A stretch of DNA of 64,000 nucleotides from Mytilus trossulus. Its lineage: Eukaryota > Mollusca > Bivalvia > Mytilida > Mytilidae. The notes beneath the pieces were generated by a model. It was not told the origin of the DNA, did not search any database, and saw nothing but the letters and a program-made list of their open reading frames with translations. This document shows positions 57,311 to 64,000 of this stretch, one piece after another. The translations under genes were made by a program, and so were the position numbers. Numbering within the stretch: position 1 is the first letter of the stretch; the number at the start of each line of letters is the position of its first letter. Location: assembly GCF_036588685.1 (NCBI RefSeq), contig NC_086376.1, positions 16,486,411 through 16,550,410 of the forward strand. Direction: 5' to 3'.

Positions 57311-58345
57311 ATTTTTGTCGAGCCTGCAACTTTTGTTGCAGAAAGCTCGACATAGGGATAGTGATCCGACGGCGGAGGCGGCTACGGCGGCGGCGGTGTT
57401 AGCTCACTTCTTAAAAGCTTTATATTTTAGAAGGTAGAAGACCTGGATGCTTCATACTTTGTATATAGATGCCTCATGTTACGAAGTTTCTGTCAGTCAC
57501 ATGTCCAATGTCCTTGACCTCATTTTCATGGTTCAGTAACCACTTGAAAAAAAAGTTCAGATTTTTTGTAATGTTGAATTTTCTTTTATTATAAGTAATA
57601 TGATAACTATATTTATATATGTGCGTACCTTGCAATGTCCTCATGTCTGTCAGACAGTTTTCAATTGACCTCGACCTCATTTCATGGATCAGTGAACAAG
57701 GTTAAGTTTTGGTGGTCAAGTCCATATCTCAGATACTATAAGCAATAGGGCTAGTATATTCAGTGTATGGAAGGACTGTAAGGTGTACATGTCAAACTGG
57801 CAGGTGTCATCTGACCTTGACCTCATTTTCATGGTTCAGTGGTTATAGTTAAGTTTTTGTGTTTTGGTCTGTTTTTCTTATACTATATGAAATAGGTCTA
57901 CTATATTTGTTGTATGGAATGATTGTAAGGTGTACATGTCTAGCGGGCTGATGTCATGTGACCTTGACCTCATTTTCATTGTTCAGTGGTCAAAGTTAAG
58001 TTTTTGAGTTTTGGTCTTTTTATCTAATACTGTATGCCATAGGTCAACTATATTTGGTGTATGGAAATATTTTATGATCTTTATGTCAGTCGCGCAGGTT
58101 TTATTTGACCGTGACCTCATTTTCACGATTCATTGCATGTAGTGTTAAGTTTTTGTTCAACTATAAGTAATAGGTCAAGTATATATGTTGTATAGAAGCA
58201 TTGTTAGCTGTACATGTCTACATGGCATGGTTCATCTGACCTTGACCTCATTTTCAAGGTTCATTGGTCTTTGTTTAGTTATCTTGATTAATGTTAAGTT
58301 TATGTGACAGTTGTAATAAAGCTCCATTCTTAGGACTATCAACAT
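57311..58345 (+). repeat. Hairpin-headed tandem repeat element, family H1
   Basis: Head: GTCGAGC (57317), inner stem TGCAAC-TTTT-GTTGCA (57325-57340), outer stem partner GCTCGAC (57345-57351). A CGGCGGAGGCGG-type stretch follows, then five to six diverged monomers of about 150-190 bp. Each contains 'gaccttgacctcattttcat' or a close variant (near 57510, 57665, 57810, 57960, 58110, 58240). The frame at 57474-57680 on the minus strand is repeat-borne. A truncated inverted copy lies at 15843-16260. Confidence 0.75.
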
Positions 58346-59170
58346 AATATCAATGATTAGTACAGAAGGCGAGACATTTCAGCGTGTGCACTCTTGTTAA
58401 GATAATCTTTGAAATAGTAAAGAGAATAGAACGATCGTCAAAGGGCATCTAAAACGTTTAAAATGTCCAGTGGCAAATATCACATGCATTTAAGTATGAG
58501 AACATGTTAGGTGTTAATAAGATTTAAAATCTAAATTTTAAATCAGTTATCGGTTGTGCTCAGTCCGTTATAATACTTCGTCAGTTATTATTAATAATTG
58601 GTTTTTAATTGGATTATCGATCTTCACAAGTGATTGTTTACCCATAATCCTCCTTTTACCGTCGACATTTGGCAAAAGAAGACGCTTTTTAGAGCAAAAT
58701 ATATTTGCAGCAAATCTACACAAATCTGACACATAAGTTGTTAAAAACGTTATTTATTTTCAAAGTATTTCAAACAATTTTGTTCAGAGATTTGATTATC
58801 GATTATTTTGACTCGATTGATACAATTGTCGAAGCGCCAGGGCGAAACAAAAATTTTCATGCAGCAGACGGCATGGCATGGTTTTGAAATTTTTGACATT
58901 TTGAATTAGTTTATATCTAGCAGAAGTTCATTTTTTTTTAACTTTATATTGAATAGATACAGTGAACACATCAAATATTTGTGATAGCAGAATTCCAATA
59001 TTATTTGTTTGAGGTAGATGCAAATCTAAATTAATATTTTTTTCATCAATCGGCCACAGCAGAATCGGGCATATTATTGTGTTTCTTTTACATTGTCTTA
59101 AATCATATATTATCTGACATATAATCAAATATTTACATAAGTTATCATAGTGTGTCTTTTTCAGTTTAAA
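58346..59170. other. Left part or flank of the second tyrosine-recombinase element
   Basis: No gene is supported. The left terminal repeat of the element at 59171-63457 should lie here or further left, but no repeat of this stretch could be recognised downstream by eye. A 3' splice site (GTCTTTTTCAG) ends at 59164. Confidence 0.3.
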
Positions 59171-60151
59171 ATGCTTAGAGCTTCTAAAAGAAAAAGGGTG
59201 GTGCCCAAGGGAAGAGGAGATAGCGTGGCTCCGGCCGCTAAGAGAAGTGTCTTGCGTCGAAAAGTTGGAGATGTCCATGATATCAGATCAACAGAGAGTC
59301 CAGTGGCAAACATTACACTAGATACAGATACAGAAGTGATGACTATGGCTCCGGTTCCGGTCTCAACAACCGCTACTGAACCCATTACGCCTTCAGGTAA
59401 TTGTCCAGTATTTCAAAACCCTTCTCCTTGCATTATGGCCAGTGATGACCTTGCTAGAAATATCCCTGTAAGCTTGAGACAAAAAATTATTGCTGGAGAG
59501 TATATTGACCTGGCCTTACTGTTAGTCAATTCACAAGCCTCTGCAGGGGATAAACAAAAAGTAGTTATTTCGCAGGGAGAAATTTTGTTACAACCACGGC
59601 AGCAACAACAAAAAATTGACTCCATAGATACCTGGACAGACGCATATTTATTGTATATAAGTATATATTGTACTGCTCACCCGCATGCATTTCAAGAATT
59701 ACTAAAGTACATGCATAGTATTCGGTTAGGTGCTAAGCGGTGCGCACTAGGGTGGAAATCGTATGACGAACAATTCCGCCTCAGAATGTCACAGGATCCA
59801 GCAGGGTCTTGGGCTGTTGTTGACCCTGAGCTCTGGCTGCTTTATATGTATCCTCCGTCTTCTAATAGTAATGCGCCAGGAAGCACGGGGCGCTTTAAAT
59901 GTTACGCATTCAATTACCAGGGCAATTGCGTGAACCAATCATGTCCTTATAATCATTCTTGTTTAAGATGTTCTGATCAGCACCCACTTATACAGTGCCC
60001 AAGACAAAACGTTTTTCCTAATAGGGTAGGCGGAAATGCAAGATTTCAGCAACCTAGGCCTCAATTTAGACCGAGATTTCAGGCACGTGGTGGCAACCCA
60101 GTGCAGTATCCCAACAATACGAAATCGTATTCTGGTCAATATACGAAGTGA
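59171..60151 (+). CDS. Gag-like protein with CCCH zinc finger
   Basis: 326 aa from the ATG at 59171. The N-terminus is basic and nuclear-localisation-like (RASKRKRVVPKGRG, AAKRSVLRRK). A central alpha-helical region (IPVSLRQKIIAGEYIDLALL to ELWLLYMYP) resembles the capsid-like part of YR-element Gag proteins. A CCCH finger follows (C-x8-C-x4-C-x3-H in CYAFNYQGNCVNQSCPYNH), then further cysteines (CLRC, LIQC), as in nucleic-acid-binding knuckles. The C-terminus is rich in Arg, Gln, Pro, Gly and Asn. The presumed role is packaging of element RNA. A 3' splice site immediately precedes the ATG. The ORF ends 75 nt before the first ATG of the RT frame. Confidence 0.75.
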   Translation: MLRASKRKRVVPKGRGDSVAPAAKRSVLRRKVGDVHDIRSTESPVANITLDTDTEVMTMAPVPVSTTATEPITPSGNCPVFQNPSPCIMASDDLARNIPVSLRQKIIAGEYIDLALLLVNSQASAGDKQKVVISQGEILLQPRQQQQKIDSIDTWTDAYLLYISIYCTAHPHAFQELLKYMHSIRLGAKRCALGWKSYDEQFRLRMSQDPAGSWAVVDPELWLLYMYPPSSNSNAPGSTGRFKCYAFNYQGNCVNQSCPYNHSCLRCSDQHPLIQCPRQNVFPNRVGGNARFQQPRPQFRPRFQARGGNPVQYPNNTKSYSGQYTK

Positions 60152-60226
60152 TTCTTTGCAAAATGCAATTAAAGTTGTGGCACAATATTTTTTATGTTTC
60201 TATGTTAAAGAGATGTGTAAGAATTT

Positions 60227-61921
60227 ATGACATTGTTCATATTGTTAATTTTGTATAGAATTCAGATTGTATTACTTTCAGAGTCCAAACTATTGCGTCA
60301 CCTATGGGATAAAGGGTGGACTCCAATAAACATAATTGAATTAAACACGTATCTTGGTGATTATGCAAATAGGGTGGATGCTAAGCTCCTGCTTGAGGGG
60401 TTTACTTTTGGATTTAGGATACAATATGAGGGTCCACGTATTTCTACTACCGCAAAAAATTTAGTTTCTGCAGAAATACACAAGTTCGAAACATTAGCAA
60501 AGTTGAACGACGAGGTCAAACTTGGTAGGATTTTGGGTCCATTTTCTAAAAAACCTATATCGACACTGCGAATTTCTCCAATTGGACTTGTTCAGAAACC
60601 AGATAATGGTTGGCGTCTCATATCTCATTTGTCTTATCCAAGTGGAGGTAGTATTAATGATTTTATACCCGAAGATTATTGTAGTGTGAAATACTCATCA
60701 TTTGACAATGTTTTAAATATGATTTCAGCTCTCGGAGAGCGTGCGAAATTCGGAAAAATCGATATTCGCCAAGCATTTAGGCTTTTAATCATAAATCCTG
60801 CAGATTTTGATCTTATGGGTATCAAATTTCAGGATAAGTTTTACATCAATAAATGTCTACCCTTAGGATTAAGTAGCTCATGTCAGCTTTTTGAACGGTT
60901 TTCGACCTTTTTACACTGTGTTGTTCAGTCAAAGTCGGGTCTGGACACTTTGTATCATTATTTGGATGATTTTATATTTGCTGGACACGAGTCAAATAAT
61001 AATTGTGAGTTGTTAATGGACACTTTTATGAAAGTTTGTAAGGATTTATGCGTGCCATTGGCAGACAACAAAACAGTTGGTCCTACAACAACCTTGACAT
61101 TTCTTGGTCTTGAAATTGATACTTTACTTATGTTGGTAAAAATTCCGGAAAACAAGGTCATTAAGTTAAGGTCTGGTATTCAATACATGGTTGGTCGGAA
61201 AAAGATAAAATTGAAGGAACTAGAGTCAATCATTGGGCTAATGGCATTTTGCTCACGTGCAATTCCGTCATCAAGGGCTTTTACTAGAAGGTTTTATGAT
61301 GTTATTTCAAACCTCCAACACGGAAAGTCGTATTATTATGTAAAAATAAATCAAGAGCTGAGATCTGATGCTTTAGTCTGGTTAGAGTTTTTAGAAAATT
61401 TTAATGGCGAATGCTTCATTTCGGAAAGTCTCTGGTTATCAAGTGATACCCTTGAGCTGTTTACTGATAGTTCTGGAAATGTTGCTCTTGGTTGTGGGGC
61501 TTATTTTAACAAGCAATGGACTCAGTTTCGATGGCCTGTCGAGTGGAGGGATAAAGACTTCATGTCCGATATATCTTTTTTAGAGCTGGTGCCTATATTA
61601 TTGGCCATGTTAATTTGGTCCCCTCAATTTTGCAACAAGAAAATTTTATTAAGAATAGATAACCAAGCACTAGTTTTGATAATTAACAAGCGAACATCAA
61701 AATCGAAGTACGTAATGAAGTTAATTCGTCCTCTAGTTTTGTTATTAATGAGAAAAAATATTCAGGTACGAGCGTTGCATATTCCAGGCGAAAGTAATGC
61801 AATTGCAGATTCTCTGTCTCGTTTTCAGGTGATCCGTTTCCGTACATTGGCCCCGGAAGCAGATCAAACTCCATCAGACATTCCTGTGGAGTTTCACATG
61901 GTCATTTCGGAACTGAAGTAG
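60227..61921 (+). CDS. Reverse transcriptase / RNase H (YR retrotransposon)
   Basis: Up to 564 aa. The first ~18 residues (MTLFILLILYRIQIVLL) come from intron-like sequence; the domain proper probably starts after the acceptor ACTTTCAG at 60281 (ESKLLRHLWDKGWTP). The RT palm shows GKIDIRQAFRLL, PLGLSSSCQLFE and the catalytic YLDD (residues 245-248), followed by LTFLGLEID. RNase H carries D414 (FTDSSGN), a Glu near 453 (FLELVPI), D478 (RIDNQAL) and D528 (AIADSLSRFQ), a complete acidic set. The C-terminal RFRTLAPEADQTP is typical of DIRS/Ngaro polyproteins. No methyltransferase domain follows. The frame overlaps the recombinase frame by about 120 nt in a different phase. Confidence 0.9.
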   Translation: MTLFILLILYRIQIVLLSESKLLRHLWDKGWTPINIIELNTYLGDYANRVDAKLLLEGFTFGFRIQYEGPRISTTAKNLVSAEIHKFETLAKLNDEVKLGRILGPFSKKPISTLRISPIGLVQKPDNGWRLISHLSYPSGGSINDFIPEDYCSVKYSSFDNVLNMISALGERAKFGKIDIRQAFRLLIINPADFDLMGIKFQDKFYINKCLPLGLSSSCQLFERFSTFLHCVVQSKSGLDTLYHYLDDFIFAGHESNNNCELLMDTFMKVCKDLCVPLADNKTVGPTTTLTFLGLEIDTLLMLVKIPENKVIKLRSGIQYMVGRKKIKLKELESIIGLMAFCSRAIPSSRAFTRRFYDVISNLQHGKSYYYVKINQELRSDALVWLEFLENFNGECFISESLWLSSDTLELFTDSSGNVALGCGAYFNKQWTQFRWPVEWRDKDFMSDISFLELVPILLAMLIWSPQFCNKKILLRIDNQALVLIINKRTSKSKYVMKLIRPLVLLLMRKNIQVRALHIPGESNAIADSLSRFQVIRFRTLAPEADQTPSDIPVEFHMVISELK

Positions 61922-62814
61922 ATTTTTTAATAAACAATTCGGTAGCTCCTAGTACAGCAAAGTTGTACACCAGGGCTTTAAATTTATTTAACAGTTTCAG
62001 GAAAGATATCGGTCTTGCTAATGTATGGCCTGTGCCACTGCACGACATTGTTGCTTTTATTGCATATATGTATAAATCTGGATTCGCTCATTCAACAATT
62101 AATTCGTACATATCAGGCCTAAGTTTCTACAACAAACTAAATGATTATGAAGACTATACACAAAAATTTATCGTTAGGAAAATGATCGATGGTGTAAAGC
62201 GTACAAGGTCGCCTCAGATGGACACTAGACTGCCTATTTCAAGAGAGTTATTGGGTCGTATTTTGTCAATATTATCTTGTATCTGCAGTTCGGCATACGA
62301 GGTAAGACTATTCAAGGCGGTTTTTTCCTTGGCCTTTCATGGTCTTTTTAGGGTTGGGGAGTTGACAGTTCAAACTATGAGTAATACATGTTATTCAAAT
62401 CATGCTTTAAACATGTATGATGTACAAATTTACAAAAAATATTTAGAAATTCATTTGGTTTCGTCTAAGACCGATCAGTTTGGTAGGGGCGTAACCATAC
62501 ACATTCCGGAGCAATTAAACAAATGTATTTGTCCGGTGGTTTTATTGCCTTGCTATTTGCGAGACAGACCTGTAGTAGAGGGACCGCTATTTTGTCATTT
62601 TGACGGTAAACCATTGACTAAATACCAGTTTTCTGCAATACTCAAAAAGTCACTACATGCTTTAGGTATTGTTAATACTCGTTGGTCGTCTCACTCTTTC
62701 AGAATAGGTATGGCTACAGCCTGTGCCATTGAAGGGTTATCCGACGAAAAGATTAAAAGTTTAGGTCGTTGGAAATCGAGTGCATATTTACGGTACATAC
62801 GAATTCCCGTTTAA
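61798..62814 (+). CDS. Tyrosine recombinase of the Ngaro-like element
   Basis: The frame is open from 61798. The recognisable protein starts near 61921 (FLINNSVAPSTAKLYTRALN), where no ATG exists, so it is reached by frameshift, splicing or a non-AUG start. The N-terminal SAM-like core-binding domain (STAKLYTRAL, VAFIAYMYKSG) is followed by the catalytic domain with all expected residues. Counted from the TTG at 61963 these are R130 (HGLFRVGELT), K169 (SSKTDQFG), H244xxR247 (HSFR), W270 (LGRWKSSAYL) and the likely nucleophile Y278 (YLRYIR). It would integrate the element by site-specific recombination of a circular intermediate. It overlaps the SGNH frame by 35 nt. Confidence 0.9.
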   Translation, partial: CNCRFSVSFSGDPFPYIGPGSRSNSIRHSCGVSHGHFGTEVDFLINNSVAPSTAKLYTRALNLFNSFRKDIGLANVWPVPLHDIVAFIAYMYKSGFAHSTINSYISGLSFYNKLNDYEDYTQKFIVRKMIDGVKRTRSPQMDTRLPISRELLGRILSILSCICSSAYEVRLFKAVFSLAFHGLFRVGELTVQTMSNTCYSNHALNMYDVQIYKKYLEIHLVSSKTDQFGRGVTIHIPEQLNKCICPVVLLPCYLRDRPVVEGPLFCHFDGKPLTKYQFSAILKKSLHALGIVNTRWSSHSFRIGMATACAIEGLSDEKIKSLGRWKSSAYLRYIRIPV

Positions 62815-63457
62815 TTGTTTATTTATATTGCTGTTAGTTTCAGATTCTCCTATAAGGGTTTGGATTGTTGGGTCGTCTATTGTTAAGAATGCGTTTGTGG
62901 AATCAAGGCAACGCCCGGGAGGAACTAATTTGGCTTTGAATAGGTTGGGAGTAAATATCTGGTGGCAAGGAACCGGTGGACTAACTCTCTCTAAGATGAA
63001 AAATCGCATTAGATTAATGCTGAGACTTGAAGATCCTCCCAGCTATATTATAGTGCACATTGGGGGAAATGATATAGGTAATATCAAACTAGGTTACTTA
63101 CATTTCCAGTTGGTTAAATTTATGTCATGGTTATCAAATAAATTGCCTGAAACCACATTAATTTGGTCGCAAGTACTACCAAGATTGTTGTGGAGGTATT
63201 CAACCAATGGGAATTGTATGGAGAAGTGCAGACGTCGGTTAAACAGCTCCATTGGTGTCCACATGACAAAGCATGGAGGCTGTTACATTCGGTATCCTGA
63301 CATAAAAGCTACACATAAGTTCCTAGCACAAGATGGGGTGCATTTATCTAAGATAGGAAATGAAATTTTTCTGAATATAATACAGGGAGCACTAGAAACA
63401 ATTATTTCCAGTAAGACGGGTGGCATTACTTTTCCAGACGACTATTATACACTTTGA
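62780..63457 (+). CDS. SGNH/GDSL-type hydrolase encoded by the retrotransposon
   Basis: 225 aa from the ATG at 62780; the domain starts after residue 22. All four SGNH blocks are seen: the nucleophile in VWIVGSSIV (S33), the oxyanion Gly (GTGG, residues 64-67), GGND (95-98) and DGVH (D185, H188). This is a full catalytic set for an esterase or deacetylase. A 3' splice site (GTTAGTTTCAG) ends at 62843, exactly where the conserved domain begins, so the first 21 residues of the ATG-initiated frame may not be used. Hydrolases of this kind have been described in Ngaro-type elements; the substrate is unknown. No host gene of this type is adjacent. Confidence 0.85.
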   Translation: MHIYGTYEFPFNCLFILLLVSDSPIRVWIVGSSIVKNAFVESRQRPGGTNLALNRLGVNIWWQGTGGLTLSKMKNRIRLMLRLEDPPSYIIVHIGGNDIGNIKLGYLHFQLVKFMSWLSNKLPETTLIWSQVLPRLLWRYSTNGNCMEKCRRRLNSSIGVHMTKHGGCYIRYPDIKATHKFLAQDGVHLSKIGNEIFLNIIQGALETIISSKTGGITFPDDYYTL

Positions 63458-64000
63458 ATTTTGTTAATTGACTCGTTGTAAATATTATATCTGCTCATAT
63501 TATGAACTTTGTAATTAGTTTAGATGAAACATCAGCGTTACTGATGCTGTTTTATGTATAATGTAGATAATTTCTTCCTTGTTCCTCTGTTCATTTATTT
63601 AGAAATTGTTTCATTCAAATTTGCTTGAAATGGCACAGCTTCGCGCAGCTCCCCCCAATTTTATTGGCGGTTGACGGTTCTACGAAACTTTTATCTGAGG
63701 ACTAAAATTGTCGCAGCACCGTCAATTTGGCAGATTTCGCTGCGCTTAAAGAACATATTTGCAGTTTACAGACTTATTTAAATCGTATGATAGCATTAGC
63801 CTCTGATTTCCAGGGTTAATAGCTTATCTTGAACTTGCCCCTTTTCATATATGGTCTGCCACCTCGAACATATTCGGCGATCATCATACAACATTTTCAA
63901 AGAAACATATGCATTTCTATCACTGAATTTTAGTTCATATTATATCACAAATTGCATTTCATATAATAGTACATATATCAATTTGTTAATAAATGCTGTG
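63458..64000. other. 3' untranslated part and presumed right terminal region of the Ngaro-like element
   Basis: Noncoding. It includes a G/C-richer block at 63630-63750 with two similar palindromic pieces (CTTCGCGCAGC near 63640 and TTCGCTGCGC near 63737) and a polyadenylation-like AATAAA at 63990. It may hold the split direct repeats, but no partner copy was found in the window. Confidence 0.35.

Larger units (their letters stand above)
59171..63457 (+). mobile_element. Coding region of an intact Ngaro-like tyrosine-recombinase retrotransposon with SGNH hydrolase
   Basis: Four long, undamaged frames lie in the order Gag-like, RT/RNase H, tyrosine recombinase, SGNH hydrolase, all on the plus strand within 4.3 kb. 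There is no integrase, protease or DNA adenine methyltransferase domain, which excludes LTR elements and argues against classical DIRS1. Ngaro elements are known to encode a hydrolase as an extra product, so this assignment is favoured. The termini and split direct repeats were not located; the right end may be past 64000. Absence of stops or frameshifts implies a young and possibly mobile copy. Confidence 0.8.

Noticed and set aside
59161-61874. Minus-strand frames overlapping the YR element (59161-59385, 59413-59625, 60958-61161, 61683-61874)
   Set aside because: They are shadows of the intact plus-strand genes.
59171-63457. LTR retrotransposon or retrovirus-like element
   Set aside because: There is no protease or DDE integrase; a tyrosine recombinase follows RNase H.
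63640-63745. Split direct repeats of the Ngaro-like element
   Set aside because: A GC-richer block with similar short pieces is visible, but no matching copy could be found left of 59171 or within the window.

Overview
The window looks like nuclear DNA of a bivalve mollusc, most likely a marine mussel of the Mytilus group. The evidence is AT-rich, intron-bearing, repeat-dense sequence plus several dispersed repeat families that I recognise as abundant in mussel genomes: the family with the CTGATGAGTC...GACGAAACGCG core, the family with the core 'caagtcaggaatatgacag', the GTCGAGC...GCTCGAC hairpin family, and a tRNA-like tandem repeat. No bacterial operons or rRNA genes are visible. The species call is inference from repeat content; no search could be run.

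Layout. 1-2.3 kb and 14.3-15.8 kb hold two oppositely oriented arrays of a TTCAACATT-type minisatellite, each attached to a shared ~340 bp unit ('unit A'). Unit A recurs at 6.99 kb and, inverted, at 14.3 kb, so that 6.99-14.34 kb is bounded by ~0.9 kb inverted repeats. Between and beyond these lie hairpin-headed tandem repeats (8.0-8.9 kb), a 976 bp terminal-inverted-repeat element with a 5 bp target duplication (10.3-11.3 kb), a (GATT)n microsatellite (11.6 kb), a 600 bp inverted-repeat element (19.35-19.95 kb) and non-LTR retrotransposon tails (4.7, 21.5, 41.9 kb).

Host genes. 22.4-29.3 kb and 37.4-44.3 kb carry two tandem paralogues of an unrecognised single-pass membrane protein family. 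I could assemble the first completely from five phase-consistent exons (325 aa): signal peptide, ~130-residue ectodomain with four conserved cysteines, one transmembrane helix, an unusually cysteine-rich cytoplasmic segment, and a tail with PPxY and PSAP motifs of the type known to recruit WW-domain ubiquitin ligases and TSG101. The second paralogue keeps exons 1, 3, 4 and 5 with the same lengths or phases, but its exon 2 is cut short by a stop, and it carries an extra exon-4-like segment. Intron 1 of the first gene contains a young tandem array of a 441 bp unit with tRNA-type A and B boxes. A two-exon gene of unknown function (267 aa, minus strand) lies at 53.6-56.1 kb.

Tyrosine-recombinase retrotransposons. 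45.6-50.2 kb is a decayed DIRS/PAT-type element whose split direct repeats (A1 183 bp, B1 254 bp, A2 183 bp, B2 254 bp) are preserved at full length. 59.2-63.5 kb is a second element that is intact in all coding parts: a CCCH-finger Gag-like protein, reverse transcriptase/RNase H, a tyrosine recombinase, and an SGNH hydrolase with a complete catalytic set. This gene content fits the Ngaro-like branch. Its Gag, RT and SGNH reading frames each sit behind a strong 3' splice site, suggesting expression by alternative splicing.

Dispersed through the window are at least ten copies or fragments of a short repeat whose core matches the hammerhead ribozyme consensus.
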